From: Telmatospirillum sp.
GTDB taxonomy: Bacteria > Pseudomonadota > Alphaproteobacteria > CACIAM-22H2
Reading direction: 5' to 3'
DNA length: 64,000 nt
Assembly (NCBI GenBank): GCA_020248985.1
Contig: JADCGL010000004.1
Location: 1-64,000, forward strand
The notes below the pieces were generated by a model, which did no database searches, was not told the DNA's origin, and saw only the letters and a list, made by a program, of their open reading frames with translations. Of the stretch, positions 1 through 8,627 are shown one piece after another. Each line of letters begins with the position of its first letter. The stretch's first letter is position 1. Position numbers and translations under genes: made by a program.

Positions 1-326
1 CACTTGTCGCGAAGATGTTTGATGTCGCGGACACACCCGAGGAGTTTGGCGATGCCATCGGCCAGTATCCGGAACCGGATGCGCCGCATCCGGTCGGCGC
101 AGCCGCCATGGCGCGCAAAATCGATGCGGCGCGCCGACGGAGCGCGCCGACTTCCGTCTACGCGATGGCGCACGGCTACGGCCCCGTCGACGATTTTCGC
201 GCCCGACTATCGACGGCCTGGGCTTCGTCAGCTCACAAGGTATGGATCAACCGGTACGGATATCTTTCCGACGAAAAACTCGACGCGATCGGACAGGTTT
301 GCCGACAGCCAATGCTATCGATCTGA
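1..326 (+). CDS. C-terminal part of an unrecognised protein
   Basis: An open frame runs in from the window edge and stops at 324-326, leaving about 107 C-terminal residues. The internal ATG at 15 is unlikely to be the true start because the frame is open upstream. No domain is recognised with confidence. The tail contains aromatic and charged segments (for example WINRYGYLSDEKLD) that look like a soluble enzyme. It lies 5' of a sulfatase/ABC-transporter cassette and converges with a LysR gene, so it may belong to the same catabolic cluster, but that is inference. The following 246 bases up to the LysR stop hold no credible gene. Confidence 0.45.
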   Translation, partial: LVAKMFDVADTPEEFGDAIGQYPEPDAPHPVGAAAMARKIDAARRRSAPTSVYAMAHGYGPVDDFRARLSTAWASSAHKVWINRYGYLSDEKLDAIGQVCRQPMLSI

Positions 327-572
327 GCATTGATCACTTCGACGCGACGATGGTTGCCCATCGCGTGCAACTCCGCCAGAGGCATTGCGTGCGACTGCCG
401 CATATCGAACCAAGGGCCGCTCCCGGTATTGCAGATACTTAATGAAGCCTTGTTTGAGATTCGGCGTAACAAGATTTGGCGCTTCCCACTGCGTCTTTCG
501 TTCGCATGCTCCGTATTTCTCTTGGAATTACCGAAAGCTACCATCAAGTTCAGTCATCTGTCTGGACGCGGC

Positions 573-1475
573 TCAGCGTTTGGCCGCTTCCACGCGCAAC
601 AGCTCGATCAACACGTTGATCGGCGCCACGTTGGCAAGCGTGCGCGCGAACATCGCCCCTGCGCGAAAGCGGAACCCTTCGGTCGGCAGTCGGATCTCGA
701 CCAATCCCTGTCCGATCGCAGACCCAAGCAGGCCGCTGGCTAGGCAGCCTAGATACGGGCCGGCGCGCAGGAGCTGGAAGATCGAGGTGAGCGACGTCGA
801 TTCCACGGCGATGTGCGGCGGCGGGCTGCCCATGCGCTTGAACATCGCCTCGCGCTCGGCAATCGTCTCGTCGTCGTCCTGGAACACGACCCATGGATAC
901 GCCGCCAAATCTTTGCCGGTTATCTGGCGCTGGCGCGCGAGCTTGTGGCCGGTCGCTGCGATCACGCACACACGCACGTCGGCAATGCGTCGCGTTTCGA
1001 TGAAGTCTGGCAGAGGCGCGCTCGGAATGCGTCCGACCAGCAGATCAAAATCGCCGTTGAGCAGGCCCGGCAGCATGCGCGGATTGGCGCCGAGTTGCAG
1101 ATCGATGCGAAGCTGCGGAAAGCGTGCATGCAGCTTGGCGATCGCCGGTGGAACAAGGGCGACGCCGAAATAGGGGCCAGCCCCAAGTCGCAGGCGACCG
1201 GCTTGGCCGCTGCGAAAGGCGCCAAGTTCGGACTGCGCGAAGTTCCACTCGGTCTCGATGAGTTTGGCGTGGCGCAGCAGCGTTTCGCCGAAGCGCGTGA
1301 GCACCACACCGCGCGCGCGGCGCGCAAACAACGAAACGCCGAGGCTCTGCTCGAGCCGATGAATCGCCTTGCTTACGGCTGGCTGGCTGATCGCCAGCGC
1401 CTGGGCGCCCGCGCTGATGCTGCCGGCCTTGGTGACCGCTAGGAACTGGCGCAGCAACGTGATGTTTTCGAGCAT
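573..1475 (-). CDS. LysR-family transcriptional regulator
   Basis: This 300-residue protein has the LysR layout. An N-terminal winged helix-turn-helix (about residues 1-60, with the typical SISAGAQALAISQPAVSKAI segment) is followed by a periplasmic-binding-protein-like effector domain (about 90-295). The ATG at 1475 was chosen because it places the helix-turn-helix at the usual distance from the start; the longer open frame upstream would overlap the sulfatase promoter. The gene is divergent from the sulfatase/ABC operon, with 120 bases between starts, the classic arrangement for a LysR regulator controlling its neighbour in response to a substrate or pathway intermediate. The effector is unknown. 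Confidence 0.9.
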   Translation of the reverse strand: MLENITLLRQFLAVTKAGSISAGAQALAISQPAVSKAIHRLEQSLGVSLFARRARGVVLTRFGETLLRHAKLIETEWNFAQSELGAFRSGQAGRLRLGAGPYFGVALVPPAIAKLHARFPQLRIDLQLGANPRMLPGLLNGDFDLLVGRIPSAPLPDFIETRRIADVRVCVIAATGHKLARQRQITGKDLAAYPWVVFQDDDETIAEREAMFKRMGSPPPHIAVESTSLTSIFQLLRAGPYLGCLASGLLGSAIGQGLVEIRLPTEGFRFRAGAMFARTLANVAPINVLIELLRVEAAKR

Positions 1476-1595
1476 GGCATTCCTTGAAGTTATACTTAGC
1501 GGAACGAATGGAACTTTACGGACTGGTTCGGCCGGTGGGAAGCTTGTCGTCAATGGGCGCGCAAAGCGCCGGATACCGAGGGGGAAATCGTCAAT
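1476..1595. promoter_or_regulatory. Divergent LysR/sulfatase control region
   Basis: These 120 bases separate the divergent LysR and sulfatase starts. The stretch is AT-richer than the flanking genes around 1485-1525 (TTATACTTAG and nearby). By analogy with other LysR pairs it should hold both promoters and the regulator site. No unambiguous operator could be picked by eye. Confidence 0.4.
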
Positions 1596-3125
1596 ATGCG
1601 GGCTGTGTTTGTCCTGTTCGATTCGCTGACGCGCTCTGCCATGAGCGCCTATGCCGACAGCCATGTGCATACGCCTAATTTCAAGCGCTTTGCCGAACGT
1701 GCGGTGACGTTCGACAGCCATTTTGTCGGCAGTCTGCCCTGCATGCCTGCAAGGCGCGACATCCATACCGGGCGCCTCAATTTCCTGCATCGCAGTTGGG
1801 GCCCGCTCGAGCCATTCGACAATTCGTTTCCCGAAATGCTTCGCGACGCGGGCGTGCATTCGCATCTCGTGACCGACCATATGCATTATTTCGAGGATGG
1901 CGGCGCCACGTATCACGGCCGCTTTCGCACCTGGGACTTCATCCGCGGGCAAGAATACGACCCGTGGAAGGCGATGGTGCAGCCGCCGATCGAGCGCTTA
2001 CGCGAAAAATACAGCGCGAAACACTATGATTTTTCCAAGAGCTGGAAGCGCCTGCAGAACGCGGTCAATCGCGAACACATGCTTGAGGAAAAGGATTTCT
2101 GCCTGCCGCGCTGCTTCGAAAGCGCGTTCGATTTTCTCGACACCAACCGCACGGCCGACAACTGGTTCCTGCTGCTCGAATGTTTCGATCCGCACGAACC
2201 GTTCCACGCGCCCGACCGATTCAAGGACCGCTATCGCACCGGCTACAACGGCGGCATTCTCGACTGGCCGCACTACGAAAAGGTGACGGAAAGCCAAGAA
2301 GAGATCGACGAGATCCGCGCCAATTACGCAGCCCTGATGACTGCCTGCGACCATTACTTCGGCAAGCTGATCGATTATTTCGACAAGCACGACATGTGGA
2401 AGGATACGGCTATCGTGCTGTCGACCGACCACGGATTTCTGCTCGCCGAGCACGATTGGTGGGGCAAGAATCTGATGCCCTATTATACCGACATCTCGCA
2501 CATCCCGATGATCATGCATCATCCTGCGCATGTCGCGCACGCAGGCCAGCGCCGCGCGTCGGTCACGCAGACGATCGATCTGATGCCGACCTTGCTGGAT
2601 GTTTTCGGGCTCGCGATCCCCGACGAGGTTCAAGGGCGCTCGCTACTGCCGTTGATGGCTGGGGACAAGAAGATCCGCGACGTCGGGATCTTCGGCATGT
2701 TTGGCGGGCCGATCGGAGCCAGCGACGGGCGCTATACCTACTATCTCTATCCGCGCGATCTCTATGCGCCTGGGTTAAACGAATACACGCTGATGCCGAT
2801 GCATCTGCACTCGCTGTTCAGCGCTGCCGAAATGAAAACCGCACAACTGCGCGAACCGTTCGATTTCACCAAGGGCATGCCGATTCTCAAAATCGACGCG
2901 TTGATGGACGCGCGCCGCATCCCCATGCACGACGGCAAGCTGTTCGATCCGGGCGTAGGCACAACGCTCTACGATATTTCGCTCGATCCAAAGCAGCTCA
3001 AACCGTTCCGAGACGCCGACATCGAGCGACGCTTCTTGCGGGGCATTGCCGAGCAGATGCGCCTTCACGATGCGCCCGCCGAACTCTATGCCCGCTACGG
3101 AATCGTCCACAAACTGGCCGCTTGA
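1596..3125 (+). CDS. Sulfatase-family hydrolase
   Basis: This 509-residue enzyme belongs to the alkaline phosphatase/sulfatase superfamily. Residues C49-M-P-A-R53 form the C-x-P-x-R signature in which cysteine is converted to formylglycine, the catalytic nucleophile. An N-terminal FDS segment (residues 8-10) and a later STDHGFLLAEHDWWGKN block supply metal ligands. It could act on a sulfate ester or, as in the related phosphonate monoester hydrolases, on a phospho- or phosphono-ester; the substrate cannot be read from sequence. No signal peptide is visible, so it is probably cytoplasmic. It heads an apparent operon with an ABC importer, suggesting that the imported solute carries the ester. 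No formylglycine-generating enzyme lies in the window. Confidence 0.88.
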   Translation: MRAVFVLFDSLTRSAMSAYADSHVHTPNFKRFAERAVTFDSHFVGSLPCMPARRDIHTGRLNFLHRSWGPLEPFDNSFPEMLRDAGVHSHLVTDHMHYFEDGGATYHGRFRTWDFIRGQEYDPWKAMVQPPIERLREKYSAKHYDFSKSWKRLQNAVNREHMLEEKDFCLPRCFESAFDFLDTNRTADNWFLLLECFDPHEPFHAPDRFKDRYRTGYNGGILDWPHYEKVTESQEEIDEIRANYAALMTACDHYFGKLIDYFDKHDMWKDTAIVLSTDHGFLLAEHDWWGKNLMPYYTDISHIPMIMHHPAHVAHAGQRRASVTQTIDLMPTLLDVFGLAIPDEVQGRSLLPLMAGDKKIRDVGIFGMFGGPIGASDGRYTYYLYPRDLYAPGLNEYTLMPMHLHSLFSAAEMKTAQLREPFDFTKGMPILKIDALMDARRIPMHDGKLFDPGVGTTLYDISLDPKQLKPFRDADIERRFLRGIAEQMRLHDAPAELYARYGIVHKLAA

Positions 3126-3151
3126 ACGGTCGGAAAACGAGGGAGAGAACC

Positions 3152-4504
3152 ATGCAATTCCAGAATATGGCGGCACTTGCGGCCGCAGGCGCTTTGGCGC
3201 TCGCCGCGACCGGCCCGGCCGCCGCCCAAGCCCCGTTCGCCAATGTCGGCAAACAGGTCGATATCTCAATTCTCATCAACTCGTCCCCATGGTTCGGCGG
3301 GTTCGAAAAAATCGTCGATCTCTACGAAAAGCAGACCGGCAACAAGGTAAAACTCGACGTGACGCCGTATGGCGGCATGCTCGAGAAAGGGCGCAACGCC
3401 GTACGCGCCGGGACGAGCCCCTACGACATCCTCAATCTTGACGCGCTGTGGACGATCGAATTCTACGAAGGCGGCTTTCTGAAGCCGCTGGCCGAGATCG
3501 ATCCGACATTCGCACTGCCCGCCGAAGTGCTGACCTTCGAAGATTCGAACTATTGGAACGCTCAGCAACGTTGGCGCACGCGCGACGGCGGCCAGCTCAT
3601 GGGCTATTCCCCCAACGGGAATATCCATGTGCTTTATTATCGCGACGATCTGCTGAAAGCGGCAGGCCTTGAGCCGCCCAAGACCTGGGACGATGTCGCT
3701 GCGATCTGCCAGAAGCTGCATCGGCCGCCGGGCATGTACGGCTTCATCACGCGCGGCGAGAAGGGCAATCCGATCCGGTACGACTGGACGCCGTTCATGC
3801 AAGGGGCAGGAGCCTCGATCGTGCGCGCACCCAAAGACGGCGATTACACGGTCACGATCAATTCGCCCCAAGCGCTGCAAGCGCTCGACCGCTACATCTC
3901 GCTGCAGAAAAGTTGTGCCCCGCCCAATGTCGGCGTGCTCGGGCAAGGCGACGTGATCCAGCTCTTGGCGACCGGCACCGCCGCTCAAGGGCTTGCGGTC
4001 ATCGCCGCTTGGCCGACCTTCGACGATCGCCAGCGCTCGGCCGTCGTCGGCAAGATCAACACTGTTGTCGTACCGGCTTTTCCGGGCCGCAACCCGGGCG
4101 TGGCGATCGGCAACTGGGTGTTTGCCGTGCCCAAGAACATCCCAGCCGAGCGCCAGCGCGCTGCGATCGCGTTTTCGAACTGGTTTCTGACGGCGCCCGC
4201 ACAGCGCGCTTATGCCGAAGGCGGCGGCATTCCGGTTCGCTCGGATACTTTTGCCTCAGACCTCGCGTCGCGGCCCGAGTTTCGTTGGATGAAGGCCTAT
4301 ATCGACAGCCAGCCGTTTGCCCGCCAAGAACTTGGCTATGCCGAGGGCGCCCAAGTCGAAGCGGTGTTGGGCTTGCGGCTCAACCAAGCTTTGGTCGGCG
4401 AAATGTCACCCGCCCGCGCCCTCAATACGGCGGCGCGCGAAATCGAGGCGATCTTCCAGCGCGGCGGGCGGCGGACCGGCCAGCTCACACCGTTGCCCGA
4501 GTGA
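3152..4504 (+). CDS. ABC transporter solute-binding protein (sugar type)
   Basis: This 450-residue family-1 extracellular binding protein has a Sec signal peptide at residues 1-25 (AALAAAGALALAATGPAAAQA). The mature part has the usual early segment (ILINSSPWFGGFEKIVDLYEKQTG). It should bind a sugar or related organic solute in the periplasm and deliver it to the two permeases just downstream. It follows the sulfatase by 26 bases, with a GAGGGAGAG ribosome-binding sequence before the ATG. Length and organisation fit carbohydrate-uptake family-1 proteins. The ligand is unknown; a sulfated or phosphonated glycan or polyol would fit the neighbouring hydrolase. Confidence 0.9.
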   Translation: MQFQNMAALAAAGALALAATGPAAAQAPFANVGKQVDISILINSSPWFGGFEKIVDLYEKQTGNKVKLDVTPYGGMLEKGRNAVRAGTSPYDILNLDALWTIEFYEGGFLKPLAEIDPTFALPAEVLTFEDSNYWNAQQRWRTRDGGQLMGYSPNGNIHVLYYRDDLLKAAGLEPPKTWDDVAAICQKLHRPPGMYGFITRGEKGNPIRYDWTPFMQGAGASIVRAPKDGDYTVTINSPQALQALDRYISLQKSCAPPNVGVLGQGDVIQLLATGTAAQGLAVIAAWPTFDDRQRSAVVGKINTVVVPAFPGRNPGVAIGNWVFAVPKNIPAERQRAAIAFSNWFLTAPAQRAYAEGGGIPVRSDTFASDLASRPEFRWMKAYIDSQPFARQELGYAEGAQVEAVLGLRLNQALVGEMSPARALNTAAREIEAIFQRGGRRTGQLTPLPE

Positions 4505-4514
4505 GGAGGTCGCG

Positions 4515-5417
4515 TTGATTTCCGAATTTGCGAACAGGACGTTCAAGCATTGGAGCCTTTGGCCATGCTTGGGCTTCCTGCTCGCACTTTCGGTCTATCC
4601 CGTTTTGCAGCTGATACCCATGGCGCTATCGACGATCGAATTCGCCGACGGGCGCAGCGTTTGGAGCTTCACGCCGCGCCGCAATCTCGATCTGCTGCTA
4701 GGCGACGAGGTGCTGCGCGATGCCGTCGTCAACACGCTCTTCTTCGTCGGCCTGTCGGTGGCAATCGAGATGGTGCTGGGTTTTTTTGCGGCCCTATTCG
4801 TCGCCTGCATGCCGCGCGGCCGCACGATCGCCTGCACGGTCCTGATCTTGCCCATTCTGCTGCCGGGAGTCGCCATCGGCAGCATGTGGAAGCTGATGTA
4901 CAACTATAACTTCGGGCTGTTTAATCAGGTCGCCGGCGTGCTCGGCATTGAGCCGATCAACTGGCTGGGCGACACGCAATGGGCGCTGTTGTCGGTGGTG
5001 ATCGTCGACGTTTGGCACTGGACGCCGTTTGTGTTCCTGATCCTATACGCGGCGATCGAATCGCTGCCGCAAGAGGTGCTGGAGGCCGCGCGCATCGACG
5101 GCGCTTCCGCTTGGCAGACGATCCGGCTGATCATCTTGCCGCTGCTGGGCCCGGCCCTTGCCGTGGCCGCCGTGTTCAGGGCGATCACCGCGTTCAAGGC
5201 GTTCGACCAGGTGTATCTGCTGACATCGGGCGGGCCCGGCACATCGACCGAGCTGTTGAGCCTGCATCTCAACCGCGTGTTCTTCGAGCAGAATCAGATC
5301 GGCTACGGCTCGATGCTGTCGCTGGCGATCATCGCCGTGATCTCGGCCAGCATTTTGGTGGCGCGCTGGACCAGTGCGCATCTGGAGCGCGGCGATCGTG
5401 CCGGTGCGGGCCGATGA
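4515..5417 (+). CDS. ABC transporter permease (MalF-like)
   Basis: This 300-residue inner-membrane permease has about six hydrophobic segments. The cytoplasmic EAA loop (EAARIDGASAWQTIRLIILP) contacts the ATPase. The start is taken as TTG at 4515 because a strong GAGGAGGT sequence ends four bases before it; the open frame extends upstream but overlaps the binding-protein gene. The gene overlaps the next permease by four bases (ATGA), so the two are translationally coupled. It should form a heterodimer with the downstream permease for sugar-type uptake. Confidence 0.88.
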   Translation: MISEFANRTFKHWSLWPCLGFLLALSVYPVLQLIPMALSTIEFADGRSVWSFTPRRNLDLLLGDEVLRDAVVNTLFFVGLSVAIEMVLGFFAALFVACMPRGRTIACTVLILPILLPGVAIGSMWKLMYNYNFGLFNQVAGVLGIEPINWLGDTQWALLSVVIVDVWHWTPFVFLILYAAIESLPQEVLEAARIDGASAWQTIRLIILPLLGPALAVAAVFRAITAFKAFDQVYLLTSGGPGTSTELLSLHLNRVFFEQNQIGYGSMLSLAIIAVISASILVARWTSAHLERGDRAGAGR

Positions 5418-6244
5418 TCCCGCTTTACGGCCGCACGGCTTGGATCGGCTACGGCGTGGTGGCGCTGGCCATTCTGTTCATCGTCGGTCCGATGGTGTGG
5501 ATTTTTGTCAACTCGATCAAATTCCAGATCGCAATTTTCACCGGGGCCTGGGTGTTCGAGCCGACCTTGGCCAACTACAAGGAAGTTCTGTTCAGCCGCC
5601 GGTCCGACTTGGTTGGCAATCTGCTGAATAGCTTTGTCGCGGCCTTTGCCAGCACGGCTGCGGTGCTGGTCGTGGGCTCGCTTGGCGCTTACGGCATCCA
5701 TCGCTGGCACCGGCGACGGCTGTTTGCGCGCCTTCTGCTCGGCTGGGTGCTGGTGTTCCAGATGATCCCGGTGATCACGCTCGTGGGGCCATGGTATCTG
5801 CTGTTCCATTCGCTCGGGCTCTACAATACCCTGTTGGCGCTAGTCCTCACGCACATCACCATCAATCTGCCGATGACGATGTGGATCATGCTGACCTATT
5901 TCAACGAGGTGCCCGTCGAGCTGCACGAAGCCGCGACGATCGACGGCTGCGGCGACTTCACCATGTTTTGGCGCATCGTTCTGCCGCTTGTCGTCCCCGG
6001 ATTGATTTCCGCGGGCATCTTGTCGTTTGTTTTCAGCTGGAACGACTTTGCCATCGCCCTAAATCTCACTGCCCGCGACACCGCGACCGTGCCGGTCGCA
6101 ATCGCGCGGTTTGCCCAGCAATTCGAGATCCAGCATGCGCAGATGGCGGCGTCCTCAATGATTGCCATCGTCCCGGCCTTGCTGCTGATTGCCTTCGGCC
6201 AGCGCTACATCGTGCGCGGCCTGACGACAGGTGCGGTCAAGTAG
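5414..6244 (+). CDS. ABC transporter permease (MalG-like)
   Basis: This 276-residue membrane protein has an N-terminal transmembrane segment, further hydrophobic helices and the EAA loop (EAATIDGCGDFTMFWRIVLP). That pattern is characteristic of MalG/UgpE-type permeases. Its ATG overlaps the stop of the preceding permease. The operon appears to end here: no ATP-binding subunit follows, only a decayed aldolase fragment. The transporter must therefore borrow an ATPase encoded elsewhere, or the operon has lost its 3' part. Confidence 0.88.
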   Translation: MIPLYGRTAWIGYGVVALAILFIVGPMVWIFVNSIKFQIAIFTGAWVFEPTLANYKEVLFSRRSDLVGNLLNSFVAAFASTAAVLVVGSLGAYGIHRWHRRRLFARLLLGWVLVFQMIPVITLVGPWYLLFHSLGLYNTLLALVLTHITINLPMTMWIMLTYFNEVPVELHEAATIDGCGDFTMFWRIVLPLVVPGLISAGILSFVFSWNDFAIALNLTARDTATVPVAIARFAQQFEIQHAQMAASSMIAIVPALLLIAFGQRYIVRGLTTGAVK

Positions 6245-6250
6245 CCGACA

Positions 6251-6505
6251 TTGACCGGGCGATCGTATGGGTTCGCCGAATGGATTCTGGGCCTAAGTCT
6301 GGTACCCAAACTACTGGCAGAAAATCATGGCCTTGTCGTCGCCGGCAAGACGCTCGACGATGTCGTCCGTGCGATGGAAGATCTCGAAGAGACGGCCAAG
6401 CTCCATCTGGTGCTGACTGGGCGCGCAATACGATTCCTCAACCAGCCCTAGATTGGCGATCTCGAAAAGCTCTATCTGAGCTTATGGGGTCTTTGCGGAA
6501 TTTAG
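6251..6505 (+). pseudogene. Class II aldolase C-terminal relic
   Basis: In one frame this stretch reads as the C-terminal part of a class II aldolase/adducin-family protein: the segment NHGLVVAGKTLDDVVRAMED followed by LEETAKLHLVLTGRAIRFL matches that family's late helix region. A TAG at 6449-6451 interrupts the frame, which then continues with plausible family residues (IGDLEKLYLSLWG) to a second stop at 6503-6505. The N-terminal two-thirds, including the metal-binding histidines, are missing. It directly follows the permease gene, so an aldolase, and perhaps an ATPase gene before it, was probably once part of the catabolic operon. Confidence 0.6.
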
Positions 6506-6615
6506 CCTGCCCCGGGTCTCACAGATACCCCGTGAGGTTCTCACTTTCGTCGCCGCTGGCGTCCCGAGGAAGATTCGAACCGCTGACCAAAGTGCCCATG
6601 GTCCATCCGTCGCCC

Positions 6616-6655
6616 AAAAGCAAAAGCCCGCCAACCGGTCTCCCGGCGGCGGGCT
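6616..6655 (-). terminator. Rho-independent terminator after tRNA-Pro
   Basis: On the minus strand AGCCCGCC (6625-6632 as read on plus) pairs with GGCGGGCT (6648-6655) around a 15-base loop. It is followed by a T-rich TTTGCTTTT run. It lies just downstream of the minus-strand tRNA. Confidence 0.75.
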
Positions 6656-6663
6656 CGCCTATT

Positions 6664-6740
6664 TGGTCGGAGCGGCGGGATTCGAACCCACGACCCCCAG
6701 TCCCCCAGACTGATGCGCTACCGGGCTGCGCTACGCTCCG
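6664..6740 (-). tRNA. tRNA-Pro (GGG)
   Basis: Read on the minus strand, this 77-base gene folds as a complete cloverleaf. The acceptor stem CGGAGCG pairs with CGCTCCG and is followed by A and an encoded CCA (6664-6666). The D arm is GCGC-loop-GCGC, and the anticodon loop CTGGGGG gives anticodon GGG. The T arm contains TTCGAAT. It decodes CCC (and CCU by wobble) as proline. A terminator lies just downstream. tRNA genes are frequent integration sites, and the cassette on its 3' side carries a decayed gene. Confidence 0.95.
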
Positions 6741-6967
6741 TCATTGATCCGGCCGTCGCCGTTCTTGCGCAAGAGATCGTCTTGGGGTGAAGACGGGCAC
6801 GAACGGGCGCGGACTATGCCGCACCCGCCCGCCAGTTTCAACGCTCGCCTTGCGCATCCCGCCAAAGCGCCAGAAGCGGCAGGTTCAGCCCGGCAGGAAT
6901 TGCCGGGAGGCATGTTCGCAGGTTTCCGGATTTTCTCTAATCGTCTGAATTTGCTTGATTAATCAGC

Positions 6968-6983
6968 TGGCACGGCGGCTGCA
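6968..6983 (+). promoter_or_regulatory. Sigma-54-type promoter for flgF operon
   Basis: TGGCACG-GCGG-CTGCA matches the -24/-12 consensus (TGGCACG-N4-TTGCW) with one mismatch and has the exact GG-N10-GC spacing. It lies 65 bases before the flgF start. Alphaproteobacterial basal-body genes are often sigma-54 dependent through FlbD, whose activity is modulated by FliX, and fliX is encoded in this window. The remaining sequence from 6741 to 7048 shows no gene. Confidence 0.7.
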
Positions 6984-7048
6984 ATCCTCAAGGCCGTCCC
7001 CGCAATGGGACCTGTGCCAACCGACCGACTGCCCCACGGACCCGAACG

Positions 7049-7795
7049 ATGGAAAACCCTTCTTATCTCGCCCTGTCGCATCAAAGCGCCTTGCGCCGCC
7101 AGATGGAGACGGTTGCCAACAATCTGGCGAACACCAACACCACGGGCTATCGCGGCGAGCGGCTGCTGTTCGCGCAGTATCTGACGCCGAAGGCCGGCAA
7201 TCCCGGCATCGGCGGCGACGGCGCGCAGAAACTCGCTTTCGTCGAAGGCATCGGCACCTACCGCGACACGCGGCCGGGCCAGGCGATCAAGACCGACGCC
7301 CCGCTCGACATGATGATCAACGGCAACGCCTATTTCGTCGTCGAGACGCCGGTCGGCCCGCGCTACACGCGCGACGGCAATTTCCGCCTCGACAACACCG
7401 GGCGCATCGTCAACACCGAAGGCTTTGCGCTGCTCGACCGCAACAACCGGCCGATCACGGTCAATCCGAACGAGCCCAGCATCGAAATCACCAAGCAGGG
7501 CGACGTCATCAACGGCACCAACAATGTCGGCCGTGTGCGCCTCGTGTCGTTCGTCGACGACCAGGCGCTCACGCGCCTCGGCGGCGGGCTCTATGCCAGC
7601 ACGCAAGACCCCGTGCCGGCCGATGCGCGCGCCGAAATCCACCAGGGCATTCTCGAAGGCTCGAACGTCGTGTCGGTGACCGAACTCACCCAGATGCTCG
7701 ACATCACCCGCCGCTACGAAAGCGCCCAACGCATCATCGACAGCGAACACGACCGCGCCCGCCGGGCGATCGACCGCCTCGCCCGCGTCGCTTGA
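7049..7795 (+). CDS. flgF: Flagellar basal-body rod protein FlgF
   Basis: This 248-residue proximal-rod protein is built into the flagellar basal body across the periplasm. The N-terminal rod motif (QMETVANNLANTNTTGYRGE, about residues 16-35) and the C-terminal helical segment ending in heptad-like residues are typical of the FlgB/C/F/G/E family. It precedes flgG by 24 bases. Length matches the family. The start at 7049 places the conserved ANNLANxNTxG motif where expected. It should be exported by the flagellar type III apparatus, whose ATPase gene fliI is also in this window. Confidence 0.95.
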   Translation: MENPSYLALSHQSALRRQMETVANNLANTNTTGYRGERLLFAQYLTPKAGNPGIGGDGAQKLAFVEGIGTYRDTRPGQAIKTDAPLDMMINGNAYFVVETPVGPRYTRDGNFRLDNTGRIVNTEGFALLDRNNRPITVNPNEPSIEITKQGDVINGTNNVGRVRLVSFVDDQALTRLGGGLYASTQDPVPADARAEIHQGILEGSNVVSVTELTQMLDITRRYESAQRIIDSEHDRARRAIDRLARVA

Positions 7796-7819
7796 ACCTT
7801 TTGACCAGGAGATAGACCC

Positions 7820-8605
7820 ATGCGCTCCCTCAACACCGCCGCGACCGGCATGCTGGCCCAGCAGCTGAACGTCGAAGTCATCTCGAACAACATCGCCAAC
7901 CTCAACACGACCGGCTTCAAACGCCAGCGCGCCGAATTCCAGGACCTGCTCTATCAGGCCCAGCGCCGCGCGGGCACGGCCGCGTCCGACGCCGGCGGCA
8001 CGGTGCCTGCGGGCATCCAGATCGGCCTCGGCGTCAAGCCCACGGCCGTCTACCGCATCCACGAGCAAGGCTCGCTGCTGAAGACCGACAATTCGCTCGA
8101 TCTCGCGATTCAGGGTCGCGGCTTCTTCCAGGTCACGCTGCCCACCGGCGAAACGGCGTACACGCGCGCCGGCTCGTTCCAGCTCAACAACCAAGGCTCG
8201 ATCGTGACGGCCGACGGCTTCGCCGTGGTCGGACCCGGCCAGGTGCCGAACAACGCCACGAGCATTTCGGTCAACCAGTCGGGCCAGGTATTCGTCCAGA
8301 TCCCGGGTCAGACCGCGTTGCAGCAGGTCGGCCAATTCACGATGGCCGCCTTCATCAACGAAGCGGGCCTGATCCCGATCGGCAACACAAACTTTCTGAC
8401 GAGTGCGGCGTCCGGCGACGCGATCGGCGGCACGGCCGGCACGGCCGGTTTCGGCACGCTGCAGCAGGGTTTCGTCGAAGGCTCGAACGTCAACTCGGTC
8501 AACGAGATCACCTCGCTCATCACGGCGCAGCGCGCCTACGAGATGAACTCGAAGATCATCCAGGCCTCCGACCAGATGCTGAACACCGTCAACCAGATGC
8601 GCTGA
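7820..8605 (+). CDS. flgG: Flagellar distal rod protein FlgG
   Basis: This 261-residue distal-rod protein begins MRSLNTAATGMLAQQLNVEV and continues with SNNIANLNTTGFKRQRAEFQ, a near-invariant FlgG N-terminus. The C-terminal NEITSLITAQRAYEMNSKII segment is the conserved coiled-coil partner. A CAGGAG ribosome-binding sequence precedes the ATG. It is the second gene of the flgF-flgG-flgA-flgH operon. FlgG forms the drive-shaft segment passing through the P and L rings made by FlgI and FlgH. Confidence 0.97.
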   Translation: MRSLNTAATGMLAQQLNVEVISNNIANLNTTGFKRQRAEFQDLLYQAQRRAGTAASDAGGTVPAGIQIGLGVKPTAVYRIHEQGSLLKTDNSLDLAIQGRGFFQVTLPTGETAYTRAGSFQLNNQGSIVTADGFAVVGPGQVPNNATSISVNQSGQVFVQIPGQTALQQVGQFTMAAFINEAGLIPIGNTNFLTSAASGDAIGGTAGTAGFGTLQQGFVEGSNVNSVNEITSLITAQRAYEMNSKIIQASDQMLNTVNQMR

Positions 8606-8627
8606 TCCAGCCTGAAAGATAAGGACC

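Noticed and set aside
6560-6590. A T-arm-like GATTCGAACC at 6572-6581, resembling a second tRNA 3' end or attachment-site remnant beside tRNA-Pro
   Set aside because: The flanking stems do not pair as a T arm and no anticodon arm is visible. The matching stretch is only ten bases, shared with many tRNAs.
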